DNA of 5,940 bases, taken from the NCBI GenBank assembly GCA_945918815.1, contig CAMEIU010000131.1:1-5940 (forward strand). Reading direction: 5' to 3'. This DNA is from an uncultured Clostridia bacterium (lineage in GTDB: Bacteria > Bacillota > Clostridia > Oscillospirales > Oscillospiraceae). Below the pieces are notes generated by a model. That model was given only the letters and a program-made list of their open reading frames with translations, did not search any database and had not been told where the DNA came from. Position numbers and translations under genes: made by a program. Shown here piece by piece: positions 1 to 5,143 of the stretch. How positions within the stretch are numbered: position 1 is the stretch's first letter; each line of letters opens with the position of its first letter.

Positions 1-55
1 CGATTTTGCCCTTCCACTCCCCGTGGAGGCGAAGGGATTCTTTTGCATAATCCAT
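1..55 (-). CDS. Malic enzyme, N-terminal fragment (runs off the left edge)
   Basis: Reading the minus strand from an ATG at 55 gives MDYAKESLRLHGEWKGKI before the window ends. This matches the start of prokaryotic NAD(P)-dependent malic enzymes, which typically open with a short 'MDY..ESL.LH..WKGKIEV' segment ahead of the catalytic domain. A ribosome binding site (AAAAGGAG, about 63-70) lies 8 bases upstream of the ATG, and the gene begins 27 bases after the stop of the Ldh2-family dehydrogenase, so it is probably the next gene of the same operon. Malic enzyme oxidatively decarboxylates malate to pyruvate in the cytoplasm. Only 18 codons are visible, so catalytic residues and cofactor preference cannot be judged. 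The family call rests on N-terminal similarity recalled from known proteins. Confidence 0.72.
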   Translation of the reverse strand, partial: MDYAKESLRLHGEWKGKI

Positions 56-82
56 ATGGTTTCTCCTTTTGCCGCCCGGGCG

Positions 83-1177
83 TCAGGCGTCCAGATAGGC
101 GGGCAAATACTGGCTGGCGCCGGTGTATTCCCCGATCATCTGCAGCTCGGCATAGGTTTTTTCATTGAGGCTCACGCCCTCGTGCAGCACCCGCTGGCGG
201 GACTCCGCTTCCTTTTCACCGTGGATATAGATCCGGTCGCAGCCCTCCGCCTTGGCGGAATCCCGGATCTCCTGGATGAACTTGGACAGGTGGTCCTCCA
301 TGGCGGCCTTGTCGCCGAAGATGCCGTAGTCCAGGGCGATAAAGCACTGGGCAATGTTGGAGCGGCCGGGGGTTTTATAGATATAGTTGGAGGTGGTGCC
401 ACCGGAGAGGATGGCCGTGGCGATTTCACAGAGCATGCCAAAGCCGTAGCCCTTATAGCCGGAGGTGGTCTCGCCGGAACCGCCCAGGGGCAGGATGCCG
501 CCGCCGGTCTTGTTGATGATGTTTTTCAGAATCCGGTCCGGTTCGTTGCTGTCATGGCCCGTCTCATCCAGGGCCCATCCCATGGGCAGCGGATTGCCGC
601 GCTTGACATAGACCTCCAGCTTGCCTCTGGGAACCACCGTGGTGGCCGCGTCAAACACAAAATTCGTGGGCTTGGCAGGCATGGCGAAGGCAATGGGGTT
701 GGTGCCGATCATGGCCTGACGGCCGAAGGTGGGCACCATGATCGCCTCGGAGTTGGTCATGGACATGCCGATGGGACCCTGATTCGCCGCCATTTTCGCA
801 TAGTAACCGGCGATTCCATAGTGGTTGGAATTTCTCACGGTGACCATGCCGAAGCCGCAGGTTTTGGCCTTCTGAATGGCCGTCTCCATGGCCTGTACGC
901 CCAGGAGCTGGCCCATGGCGTCATTGCCCTCGATCACGGCGGAGATGGGCGTCTCCTTGACGGTCTCCGGCTTTGCTGCCGGCTTGACCAGGCCGCCGGT
1001 GATCTCATGGTGATAGCGGATCAGCCGCTGAATGCCGTGGGACTCGATGCCGGACAGGTCCGCGTCCAGCAGGACGTCCGTGATCTTCCGGCTCTCTTCC
1101 TCCCGGAAGCCGTAGCCCTGGAACACCGCAATGCAAAAGTTTTTCAGCGCTTCATAATCCAGATGATGGTACTGCAT
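83..1177 (-). CDS. Ldh2/YlbC-family malate/L-lactate-type dehydrogenase
   Basis: A 364-residue cytoplasmic NAD(P)-dependent oxidoreductase of the malate/L-lactate dehydrogenase (Ldh_2) family, which includes archaeal malate dehydrogenase, sulfolactate dehydrogenase ComC, ureidoglycolate dehydrogenase AllD and 2,3-diketo-L-gulonate reductase YiaK. Family marks seen: DLSGIESHGIQRL at 40-52 with the presumed catalytic His47, NSNHYGIAGYY at 116-126, MIGTNPIAFAMP at 156-167, DAATTVVPRGKLE at 176-188, the GWALDETG segment at 200-207, and GYKGYGFGMLCEI at 240-252. Length is normal for the family. The ATG at 1177 has an AGAGGA site 7 bases upstream; the gene follows the SDR gene by 38 bases and ends in TGA. 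Substrate is uncertain. The malic enzyme start immediately downstream favours malate; the uronate operon would also suit a YiaK-like keto-acid or keto-gulonate reductase. Confidence 0.88.
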   Translation of the reverse strand: MQYHHLDYEALKNFCIAVFQGYGFREEESRKITDVLLDADLSGIESHGIQRLIRYHHEITGGLVKPAAKPETVKETPISAVIEGNDAMGQLLGVQAMETAIQKAKTCGFGMVTVRNSNHYGIAGYYAKMAANQGPIGMSMTNSEAIMVPTFGRQAMIGTNPIAFAMPAKPTNFVFDAATTVVPRGKLEVYVKRGNPLPMGWALDETGHDSNEPDRILKNIINKTGGGILPLGGSGETTSGYKGYGFGMLCEIATAILSGGTTSNYIYKTPGRSNIAQCFIALDYGIFGDKAAMEDHLSKFIQEIRDSAKAEGCDRIYIHGEKEAESRQRVLHEGVSLNEKTYAELQMIGEYTGASQYLPAYLDA

Positions 1178-1215
1178 GATGCATCCTCTTTTCTTTTTGC
1201 TTCCGCGCGGATTTT

Positions 1216-2031
1216 TTACACGCCCCAGTAGGCGGAGAAGCCGCCGTCGATGGGGATGATGGCGCCATTGACGAAGGACGCCGCGTCAGAGCACAGCCAC
1301 AGCACGGGACCGGCCATCTCTTCGGGCTCGCCGTAACGGCCCATGGGAGTCTTGGCCAGCACCCGCTCTCCCCGCTCCGTGGGCGAGCCGTCCTCCTTCT
1401 GCATCAGGAACCGGTTCTGGTTCGTCAGCAGGAAGCCCGGGGCAATGGCGTTCACCCGGATATTCTTGCTGTAATTCTGATTGAAGTGCACCGCCATCCA
1501 CTGGGTAAAGTTGGCCACCGCCGCCTTGGCGCCGGAGTAGGCAATGGTGTTGGTCAGGGGATGATACGTGGCCATGGAGGCAATGTTGATGACGACGCCG
1601 CCGCTCTTGGCAATCTCCATGCCGAAGGCCTGGGTGGTCATGACCGCGCCTATGACGTTCAGGTCAAAGACCCACTTCATGGCGTCAATGGGAATATCAA
1701 AGAAGCTCATTTCCGCACTGGTGGTCGCCTCTTTTTTGTTCCCGCCGGCGCCGTTGACCAGCACGTCCACCTTCCCGAAGCGGTCGGTCACGGCTTGGCA
1801 GGCCTTGGTCAGGCTCTCTTTATCCAGCACATTGGCCTGGACCGCAACGGCTTCGCCGCCCGCGGCGCAGATCTCGCCGGCGATCTTCTGAGCGCCCTCC
1901 AGGAACAGGTCCAGCAGCGCAACCTTCATGCCGGCCTTCGCCATCTCCCGGGCCATCACGCCGCAGATAATACCGCCCGCGCCGGTTACCACGGCCACTT
2001 TTCCGCTCACGTCAAAATTTGTTGCATTCAT
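1216..2031 (-). CDS. SDR-family D-mannonate oxidoreductase (YjmF type)
   Basis: A 271-residue short-chain dehydrogenase that probably reduces D-fructuronate to D-mannonate with NAD(P)H in glucuronate catabolism; it is the Firmicutes counterpart of, but unrelated in fold to, Enterobacterial UxuB. Visible: the cofactor-binding TGAGGIICG at 16-24, NGAGG at 93-97, catalytic Ser152, the YSGAK motif with Tyr165 and Lys169, IRVNAIAPGF at 191-200, and a C-terminal IDGGFSAYWGV. The TGAGGIICG variant and the C-terminal end resemble the YjmF subgroup more than generic ketoacyl reductases. The start is set at the ATG at 2031: GGGAGG lies 7 bases upstream, and the in-frame TTG at 2046 overlaps that site and is unlikely to be used. 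The gene lies 42 bases after uxaC, in an AT-rich gap with a possible internal promoter. Stop is TAA. Substrate is inferred from subgroup and neighbours. Confidence 0.87.
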   Translation of the reverse strand: MNATNFDVSGKVAVVTGAGGIICGVMAREMAKAGMKVALLDLFLEGAQKIAGEICAAGGEAVAVQANVLDKESLTKACQAVTDRFGKVDVLVNGAGGNKKEATTSAEMSFFDIPIDAMKWVFDLNVIGAVMTTQAFGMEIAKSGGVVINIASMATYHPLTNTIAYSGAKAAVANFTQWMAVHFNQNYSKNIRVNAIAPGFLLTNQNRFLMQKEDGSPTERGERVLAKTPMGRYGEPEEMAGPVLWLCSDAASFVNGAIIPIDGGFSAYWGV

Positions 2032-2051
2032 GGTTATTCCTCCCAAGCAAT

Positions 2052-2078
2052 CATAATCAGATTATTAATCATATCAGA
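2052..2078 (-). promoter_or_regulatory. Possible internal promoter with inverted repeat before the SDR gene
   Basis: The 42-base gap between uxaC and the SDR gene is strikingly AT-rich for this window. On the minus strand it contains TGATATGAT (a TGnTATnAT extended -10 form, starting in the uxaC stop codon) overlapping a perfect 5+1+5 inverted repeat GATTA-A-TAATC at 2060-2070. The same order of elements occurs in front of kduI. No good -35 box is seen 16-18 bases upstream. This may be an internal promoter/operator or simply an AT-rich spacer. Confidence 0.35.
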
Positions 2079-3390
2079 TCTCTAAAAAATAACGTTTTGC
2101 GTTGCCATAGGAAACATCCGCCACCAAGTTTCCCCAGGCCTCCAGATCGGCGGCGATCCTGCCGCCCTCCATCCAGCCGCCCACCACGTCGCAGAGAATC
2201 CGGCGAAAATACTCATGGCGGGCATAGGACAGGAAGCTGCGGGAATCGGTGAGCATGCCCACAAAGTTCCCCAGCAGCGAGTTGTTGGCCACGGCGGTCA
2301 GCTGCTTGCGAATGCCGGACTCGGTATCGTTAAACCACCAGGCGGCGCCCAGCTGCAGCTTCCCGGCGAACCCGGCCTCCTGGAAGGCGCCGGTCAGAAC
2401 GGCCAGCAGCTCCGTGTCGTTGGGATTCAGGGAATACAGAATGGTCTTGCCCAGTTTTCCGGCTCCGGCCGTCTCATTGAGGAACGCGGCCAGGTGGGGA
2501 ATATGGACGCTGGCGCCGATGCCGTCGAAGCCCGTATCGGGCCCGATAGCCGCCTGCCGGAAGGCGTTTATGCCGTAGGCGGCGCACAGGTGCAGCTGCA
2601 TCACCCATCCCCGGCGGCAGTACTCCCCTGCCAGGAAGCACAGCGTCACATACTGGAACCTGGACGCCTCCTCCTGGCTGACGGCGGCGCCGGACAGGGC
2701 CCGGGCGAATATTTTCTCCGCCTCCGTCGGGGAAGCGGGAATGGGCGTCCGCTCCAGGCCGTGATCCGAAACCCGGCAGCCGCACAAGTCGAAGTAATCC
2801 ATCCGGCGGCGCAGGGCGCGGAAGAGGGAGTCCAGATCCCGGATCTCCACGCCGGAGGCTCGGGACAGCTTCTCCACATACGCCGGGAAGCCCTGTTTGT
2901 GGAGGTTCATGGCCTTGTCCGGCCGCCATGCGGGCAACACGCGTACCCGGCAGGTGGGGTCCGCCGCAATTTCCCTGTGGGCCGCCAGCGAATCCACCGG
3001 GTCGTCGGTCGTGATGATGGTCTCCACACGGTAGCGGTCGATCATCCCGCGCACGCGGAGGGTTTTCAGCTTCTCATTGCAGAGCTCCCAGACCTCCCCG
3101 GCCGTGTCCCCGTTCAGTTCCCTATCATAACCGAAATAGTTTTTCAGCTCCAGATGGACCCATTGGTACACGGGACTGCCGGGGGCCTTGTGCATGACCT
3201 CCGCGAATTTCTGGAACTTCTCTCTGTCCGGCGCGCCGCCGGTCACATATTCCTCCGAAACGCCGTTGGCCCGCATCAGACGCCACTTGTAGTGATCGCC
3301 GCCCAGCCAGACCTGGGTGATGTTGTCGTAACGCCGGTCCCGTGCGATCTCCATGGGATCAATGTGACAGTGGTAATCGATGACCGGCAT
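2074..3390 (-). CDS. uxaC: Glucuronate isomerase UxaC, open part after an in-frame amber codon
   Basis: Uronate isomerase of the amidohydrolase superfamily; it interconverts D-glucuronate and D-fructuronate (and D-galacturonate and D-tagaturonate) in the cytoplasm. The open frame from the ATG at 3390 gives 438 residues starting MPVIDYHCHIDP, with the metal-binding His-x-His at residues 7 and 9. Other family segments follow in order: GGDHYKWRLMRANGV, TTDDPVDSL, VLPAWRPDKAMNL, GCRVSDHGLE, WVMQLHLCAAYG, KTILYSLNPND, and the C-terminal AAWWFND and FVGMLTDSRSFLSYARHEYF. Normal family members are about 465 residues and carry roughly 25 residues before the MPVIDYHCH motif. Those residues are encoded in frame at 3391-3468 but interrupted by TAG at 3415-3417. 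No convincing ribosome binding site precedes the ATG at 3390, so translation from here would rely on re-initiation. The rest of the frame looks intact and ends in TGA. Identity is sure; functionality is not. Confidence 0.9.
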   Translation of the reverse strand: MPVIDYHCHIDPMEIARDRRYDNITQVWLGGDHYKWRLMRANGVSEEYVTGGAPDREKFQKFAEVMHKAPGSPVYQWVHLELKNYFGYDRELNGDTAGEVWELCNEKLKTLRVRGMIDRYRVETIITTDDPVDSLAAHREIAADPTCRVRVLPAWRPDKAMNLHKQGFPAYVEKLSRASGVEIRDLDSLFRALRRRMDYFDLCGCRVSDHGLERTPIPASPTEAEKIFARALSGAAVSQEEASRFQYVTLCFLAGEYCRRGWVMQLHLCAAYGINAFRQAAIGPDTGFDGIGASVHIPHLAAFLNETAGAGKLGKTILYSLNPNDTELLAVLTGAFQEAGFAGKLQLGAAWWFNDTESGIRKQLTAVANNSLLGNFVGMLTDSRSFLSYARHEYFRRILCDVVGGWMEGGRIAADLEAWGNLVADVSYGNAKRYFLEI

Positions 3391-3468
3391 GGGTTCGCTG
3401 TAAGTATGGTACAGCTATTTCGCCGTCTCGGTTGTAAGCAGGAAATCATCGTGAAGCACTTGTTTCAT
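3391..3468 (-). pseudogene. uxaC: uxaC N-terminal segment with in-frame TAG at codon 18
   Basis: From an ATG at 3468 with a good ribosome binding site (GGGAG, 7 bases upstream) the minus strand reads MKQVLHDDFLLTTETAK, then TAG (3415-3417), then LYHTYSEP, and continues in the same frame into MPVIDYHCH. This is the expected N-terminal helix of UxaC: family members read like '..F..DFLL.TE.A..LYH.YA...P..DYHCH', and E. coli UxaC has Arg at the position of the TAG. With this segment the protein would be 464 residues, the normal length. Only one codon is wrong, and a single change from AAG or CAG would account for it. It may instead act as a 17-codon leader with restart at 3390, 24 bases beyond the stop. 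Confidence 0.8.
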
Positions 3469-3482
3469 GTTCGTTCTCCCTG

Positions 3483-3504
3483 CGCCGGGATGCGATGCCC
3501 GGCG
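3483..3504 (-). promoter_or_regulatory. Intercistronic RNA hairpin upstream of the uxaC ribosome binding site
   Basis: In the 45-base gap between the flavodoxin-fold gene and uxaC, the minus strand has a perfect 7-bp stem (CGCCGGG / CCCGGCG) with an 8-base loop, ending 2 bases before the GGGAG site of uxaC. No U-run follows, so it is not an intrinsic terminator. It could mark an mRNA processing or stabilising element, or affect access to the ribosome binding site. Stem and loop are seen directly; the role is inferred. Confidence 0.5.
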
Positions 3505-3513
3505 GCGACGGCC

Positions 3514-4143
3514 TTACCGGATGAAGTTGGTCCGCTGGCGGGGTTCTCTCTCGGGCACCTGGATCCCGGCGTCCCGTCCGGCGGCGATGCACTTGATCTG
3601 CCAGGCCAGGTTGTTGCCGATGGTCCGCATGGTCAGCAGGCCCTCGGCGTCCTGGGCCACCTCTTCCGGGGTGTTGCCGTGAATCATGTTCCAATACTGC
3701 GCGGTGACAATGGGCATGTTGTTGTTCTGGAAATACTGGGTCATCTGCTCCAGGGCGGCCGTGGCGCCGCCTCTGCGGCAGCTGACCAGGGCGGCGGCGG
3801 GCTTGTTAGCCAGGACGGCGCTGCCCACATAGAAGAGATGATCCATAAAGGACTTCATCACCGCGGACATGCCGGCATAGTGAACCGGAGATCCAAACAC
3901 AAAGCCGTCGGCTTCCTTGGCCAGCTCCAGGGCCCGGTACACCGCGTCGTTGTCATAGGCGCACTTCTTCTCGCCGGGCTTGGCGCAGCCGCCGCAGCCG
4001 ATGCAGCCCTTGACCGGCTGCTTGCCGATGTAGAACAGTTCCGTTTCCACACCGGCGGCGTTCAGGGCCTTTTCCACTTGGCAGAGCGCCGTGTAGGTGC
4101 AGCCCTTTTCCTTCGGACTTCCGTTGAACAGAATGACTTTCAT
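3514..4143 (-). CDS. Flavodoxin-fold NAD(P)H-dependent FMN reductase with Isf-like cysteine cluster
   Basis: A 209-residue cytoplasmic flavoprotein of the NADPH-dependent FMN reductase / iron-sulfur flavoprotein group. The N-terminus MKVILFNGSPKEKGCT is the FMN phosphate-binding loop (GSP at 8-10). Residues 47-61 hold Cys47-x2-Cys50-x2-Cys53-x7-Cys61, matching the compact CX2CX2CX4-7C cluster-binding motif of archaeal and clostridial Isf proteins, so a [4Fe-4S] cluster next to FMN is plausible. A second flavin-contact region reads VFGSPVHYAGMSAVMKSFMDH at about 82-102. The start ATG at 4143 has GGAG 9 bases upstream, and only 16 bases separate it from the kduI stop, implying cotranscription. 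Stop is TAA. Its electron donor, acceptor and role in uronate metabolism cannot be read from the sequence; a general redox or quinone/electrophile reductase role is also possible. Confidence 0.85.
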   Translation of the reverse strand: MKVILFNGSPKEKGCTYTALCQVEKALNAAGVETELFYIGKQPVKGCIGCGGCAKPGEKKCAYDNDAVYRALELAKEADGFVFGSPVHYAGMSAVMKSFMDHLFYVGSAVLANKPAAALVSCRRGGATAALEQMTQYFQNNNMPIVTAQYWNMIHGNTPEEVAQDAEGLLTMRTIGNNLAWQIKCIAAGRDAGIQVPEREPRQRTNFIR

Positions 4144-4159
4144 TGCAGGTTTCTCCTTT

Positions 4160-5002
4160 TCATTTCAGATTTTCCATGGGAATGGAATCCATATCATCAT
4201 AAGCCTGGTTTTCCCCGGCCATGGCCCAGATCATGGTATAGTTGGAGGTACCGCAGCCGGAGTGGATGCTCCAGGACGGGCTGATCACCGCGTCCCCGGC
4301 CTTCATGACCACATGCCTCGTCTCGCCGGGCTGCCCCATCATGTGGAACACCCGCTGGTTCGGATCCAGCTCAAAATACGTATACACTTCCATGCGCCGC
4401 TCGTGGGTGTGGCAGGGCATGGTGTTCCAGACGCTGCCGGGCGCCAGCTCCGTCAGGCCCATCATCAGCTGGCAGGTTTCCAGATTGTCGCAGTGGATAA
4501 ACTGGTACACCACCCGCTCATTGCAGGTCTCCTTGCTGCCCACCGGCCGCTTTGCGGCCTTCTCCACGGGAATATGGGTGGTCTTGCAGACCTTATGGGC
4601 CGGGGCGCTGACCATAAAATACTTGGCGGGATTGGAGGGATCGTCGGAGCGGAGCAGGACCTCCCTGGTTCCCATGGCGATATAGATGCAGTCACGGTAG
4701 GCCATCTTGTATTCCACGCCGTCCGCCACCAGGCTTCCCGGGCCGCCGATGTTGAAAATGCCCAGCTCTCTGCGCTGCAGGAAGAACGACGTGCCGAAGC
4801 ACTTCCACACGTCCATGCCCTTTTCCAGGCTGACGGCTTCCTCCACCGGCATGCAGCCCAGGGTCACCACCCGGTCCACATGGCTGTAGACGGAGACCAC
4901 CTCGTCCTTCCGGTACAGATTCTCAATCAGGAACTCTTTGCGGAGTTCCTCCGTGGTGTAGCGCTTGAAATCCTGCGGATTTGCGCTGTATCGAATATCC
5001 AT
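4160..5002 (-). CDS. kduI: 5-keto-4-deoxyuronate isomerase KduI
   Basis: A 280-residue cupin-type zinc isomerase (4-deoxy-L-threo-5-hexosulose-uronate ketol-isomerase) that converts 5-keto-4-deoxyuronate to 3-deoxy-D-glycero-2,5-hexodiulosonate in the breakdown of unsaturated uronates from pectin and related polysaccharides. Length is typical. Zinc ligands are visible as His198, His200 and Glu205 in MPCHTHERRMEVY, and His247 in SPSWSIHSGCGTSNYT. The C-terminal MAGENQAYDDMDSI also matches E. coli KduI closely. The ATG at 5002 has an AGGAGG ribosome binding site about 7 bases upstream and is the first gene after the putative promoter/operator. Stop is TGA. The usual partner KduD is not in the window. 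E. coli KduI has been reported to help convert hexuronates to their keto forms, relevant here because the adjacent uxaC is interrupted. Confidence 0.95.
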   Translation of the reverse strand: MDIRYSANPQDFKRYTTEELRKEFLIENLYRKDEVVSVYSHVDRVVTLGCMPVEEAVSLEKGMDVWKCFGTSFFLQRRELGIFNIGGPGSLVADGVEYKMAYRDCIYIAMGTREVLLRSDDPSNPAKYFMVSAPAHKVCKTTHIPVEKAAKRPVGSKETCNERVVYQFIHCDNLETCQLMMGLTELAPGSVWNTMPCHTHERRMEVYTYFELDPNQRVFHMMGQPGETRHVVMKAGDAVISPSWSIHSGCGTSNYTMIWAMAGENQAYDDMDSIPMENLK

Positions 5003-5039
5003 GTTTCTCCTCCTGTTTCTTTACTGCGATAGTTTGTAA

Positions 5040-5053
5040 GATTACCTGTAATC
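5040..5053. promoter_or_regulatory. Perfect 14-base palindrome, candidate operator for the kduI operon
   Basis: On the minus strand the sequence is GATTAC-AG-GTAATC, a perfect 6+2+6 inverted repeat. It overlaps the last three bases of the putative -10 box and covers the expected transcription start, a position where a bound repressor would block RNA polymerase. The GntR/FCD protein encoded just upstream is the obvious candidate binder. The repeat is seen directly; regulator assignment is inference. Confidence 0.5.
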
Positions 5054-5059
5054 ATACCA
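5051..5059 (-). promoter_or_regulatory. Extended -10 promoter element of the kduI operon
   Basis: The minus strand reads TGGTATGAT, a full match to the TGn-TATnAT extended -10 form and five of six bases of TATAAT. It lies between the gntR terminator and the kduI ribosome binding site, leaving about 48 bases before the ATG, with a start expected near 5044. No strong -35 hexamer sits 16-18 bases upstream, which is tolerable for an extended -10 promoter. Confidence 0.5.
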
Positions 5060-5081
5060 GTACAAGCAGCAGCAACCTCAC

Positions 5082-5126
5082 AAAAATAGGCGGCATTGGA
5101 TGCGTGGAATCAATCCGCAATCCGCC
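5082..5126 (-). terminator. Probable intrinsic terminator of the gntR gene
   Basis: On the minus strand the left arm GGCGGATTG (5126-5118) pairs with the right arm CAATGCCGCC (5098-5089), one G bulged, giving 5 plus 4 base pairs, and is followed by TATTTTT (5088-5082). It begins 17 bases after the gntR stop. The left arm contains a tandem GCGGATT repeat, so two registers of pairing are possible. The loop is long (19 bases), which lowers confidence. Confidence 0.55.
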
Positions 5127-5143
5127 GCTGAGATCATACAATC

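Noticed and set aside
23..1231. Plus-strand open frame of about 400 codons opposite the Ldh2-family gene
   Set aside because: It mirrors the real minus-strand dehydrogenase, has the same Gly/His/Ala-rich shadow composition and no credible ribosome binding site or domain.
2032..2046. TTG at 2046 as start of the SDR gene
   Set aside because: The TTG overlaps the GGGAGG ribosome binding site that is correctly spaced for the ATG at 2031, and the protein from 2031 has the normal N-terminus for this subgroup.
3415..3417. Genome-wide reassignment of TAG to an amino acid
   Set aside because: TAG ends the gntR frame (5144-5146) at the expected length of an FCD regulator, and no other in-frame TAG occurs in the genes of this window. 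One interrupted gene is better explained by mutation, local suppression or error.
2215..4284. Long plus-strand open frame of nearly 690 codons opposite uxaC, the flavoprotein and part of kduI
   Set aside because: It is antisense to three clearly recognisable genes, its translation is low-complexity Gly/His/Ala/Val-rich with no family resemblance, and it reflects codon bias of the GC-rich opposite strand.
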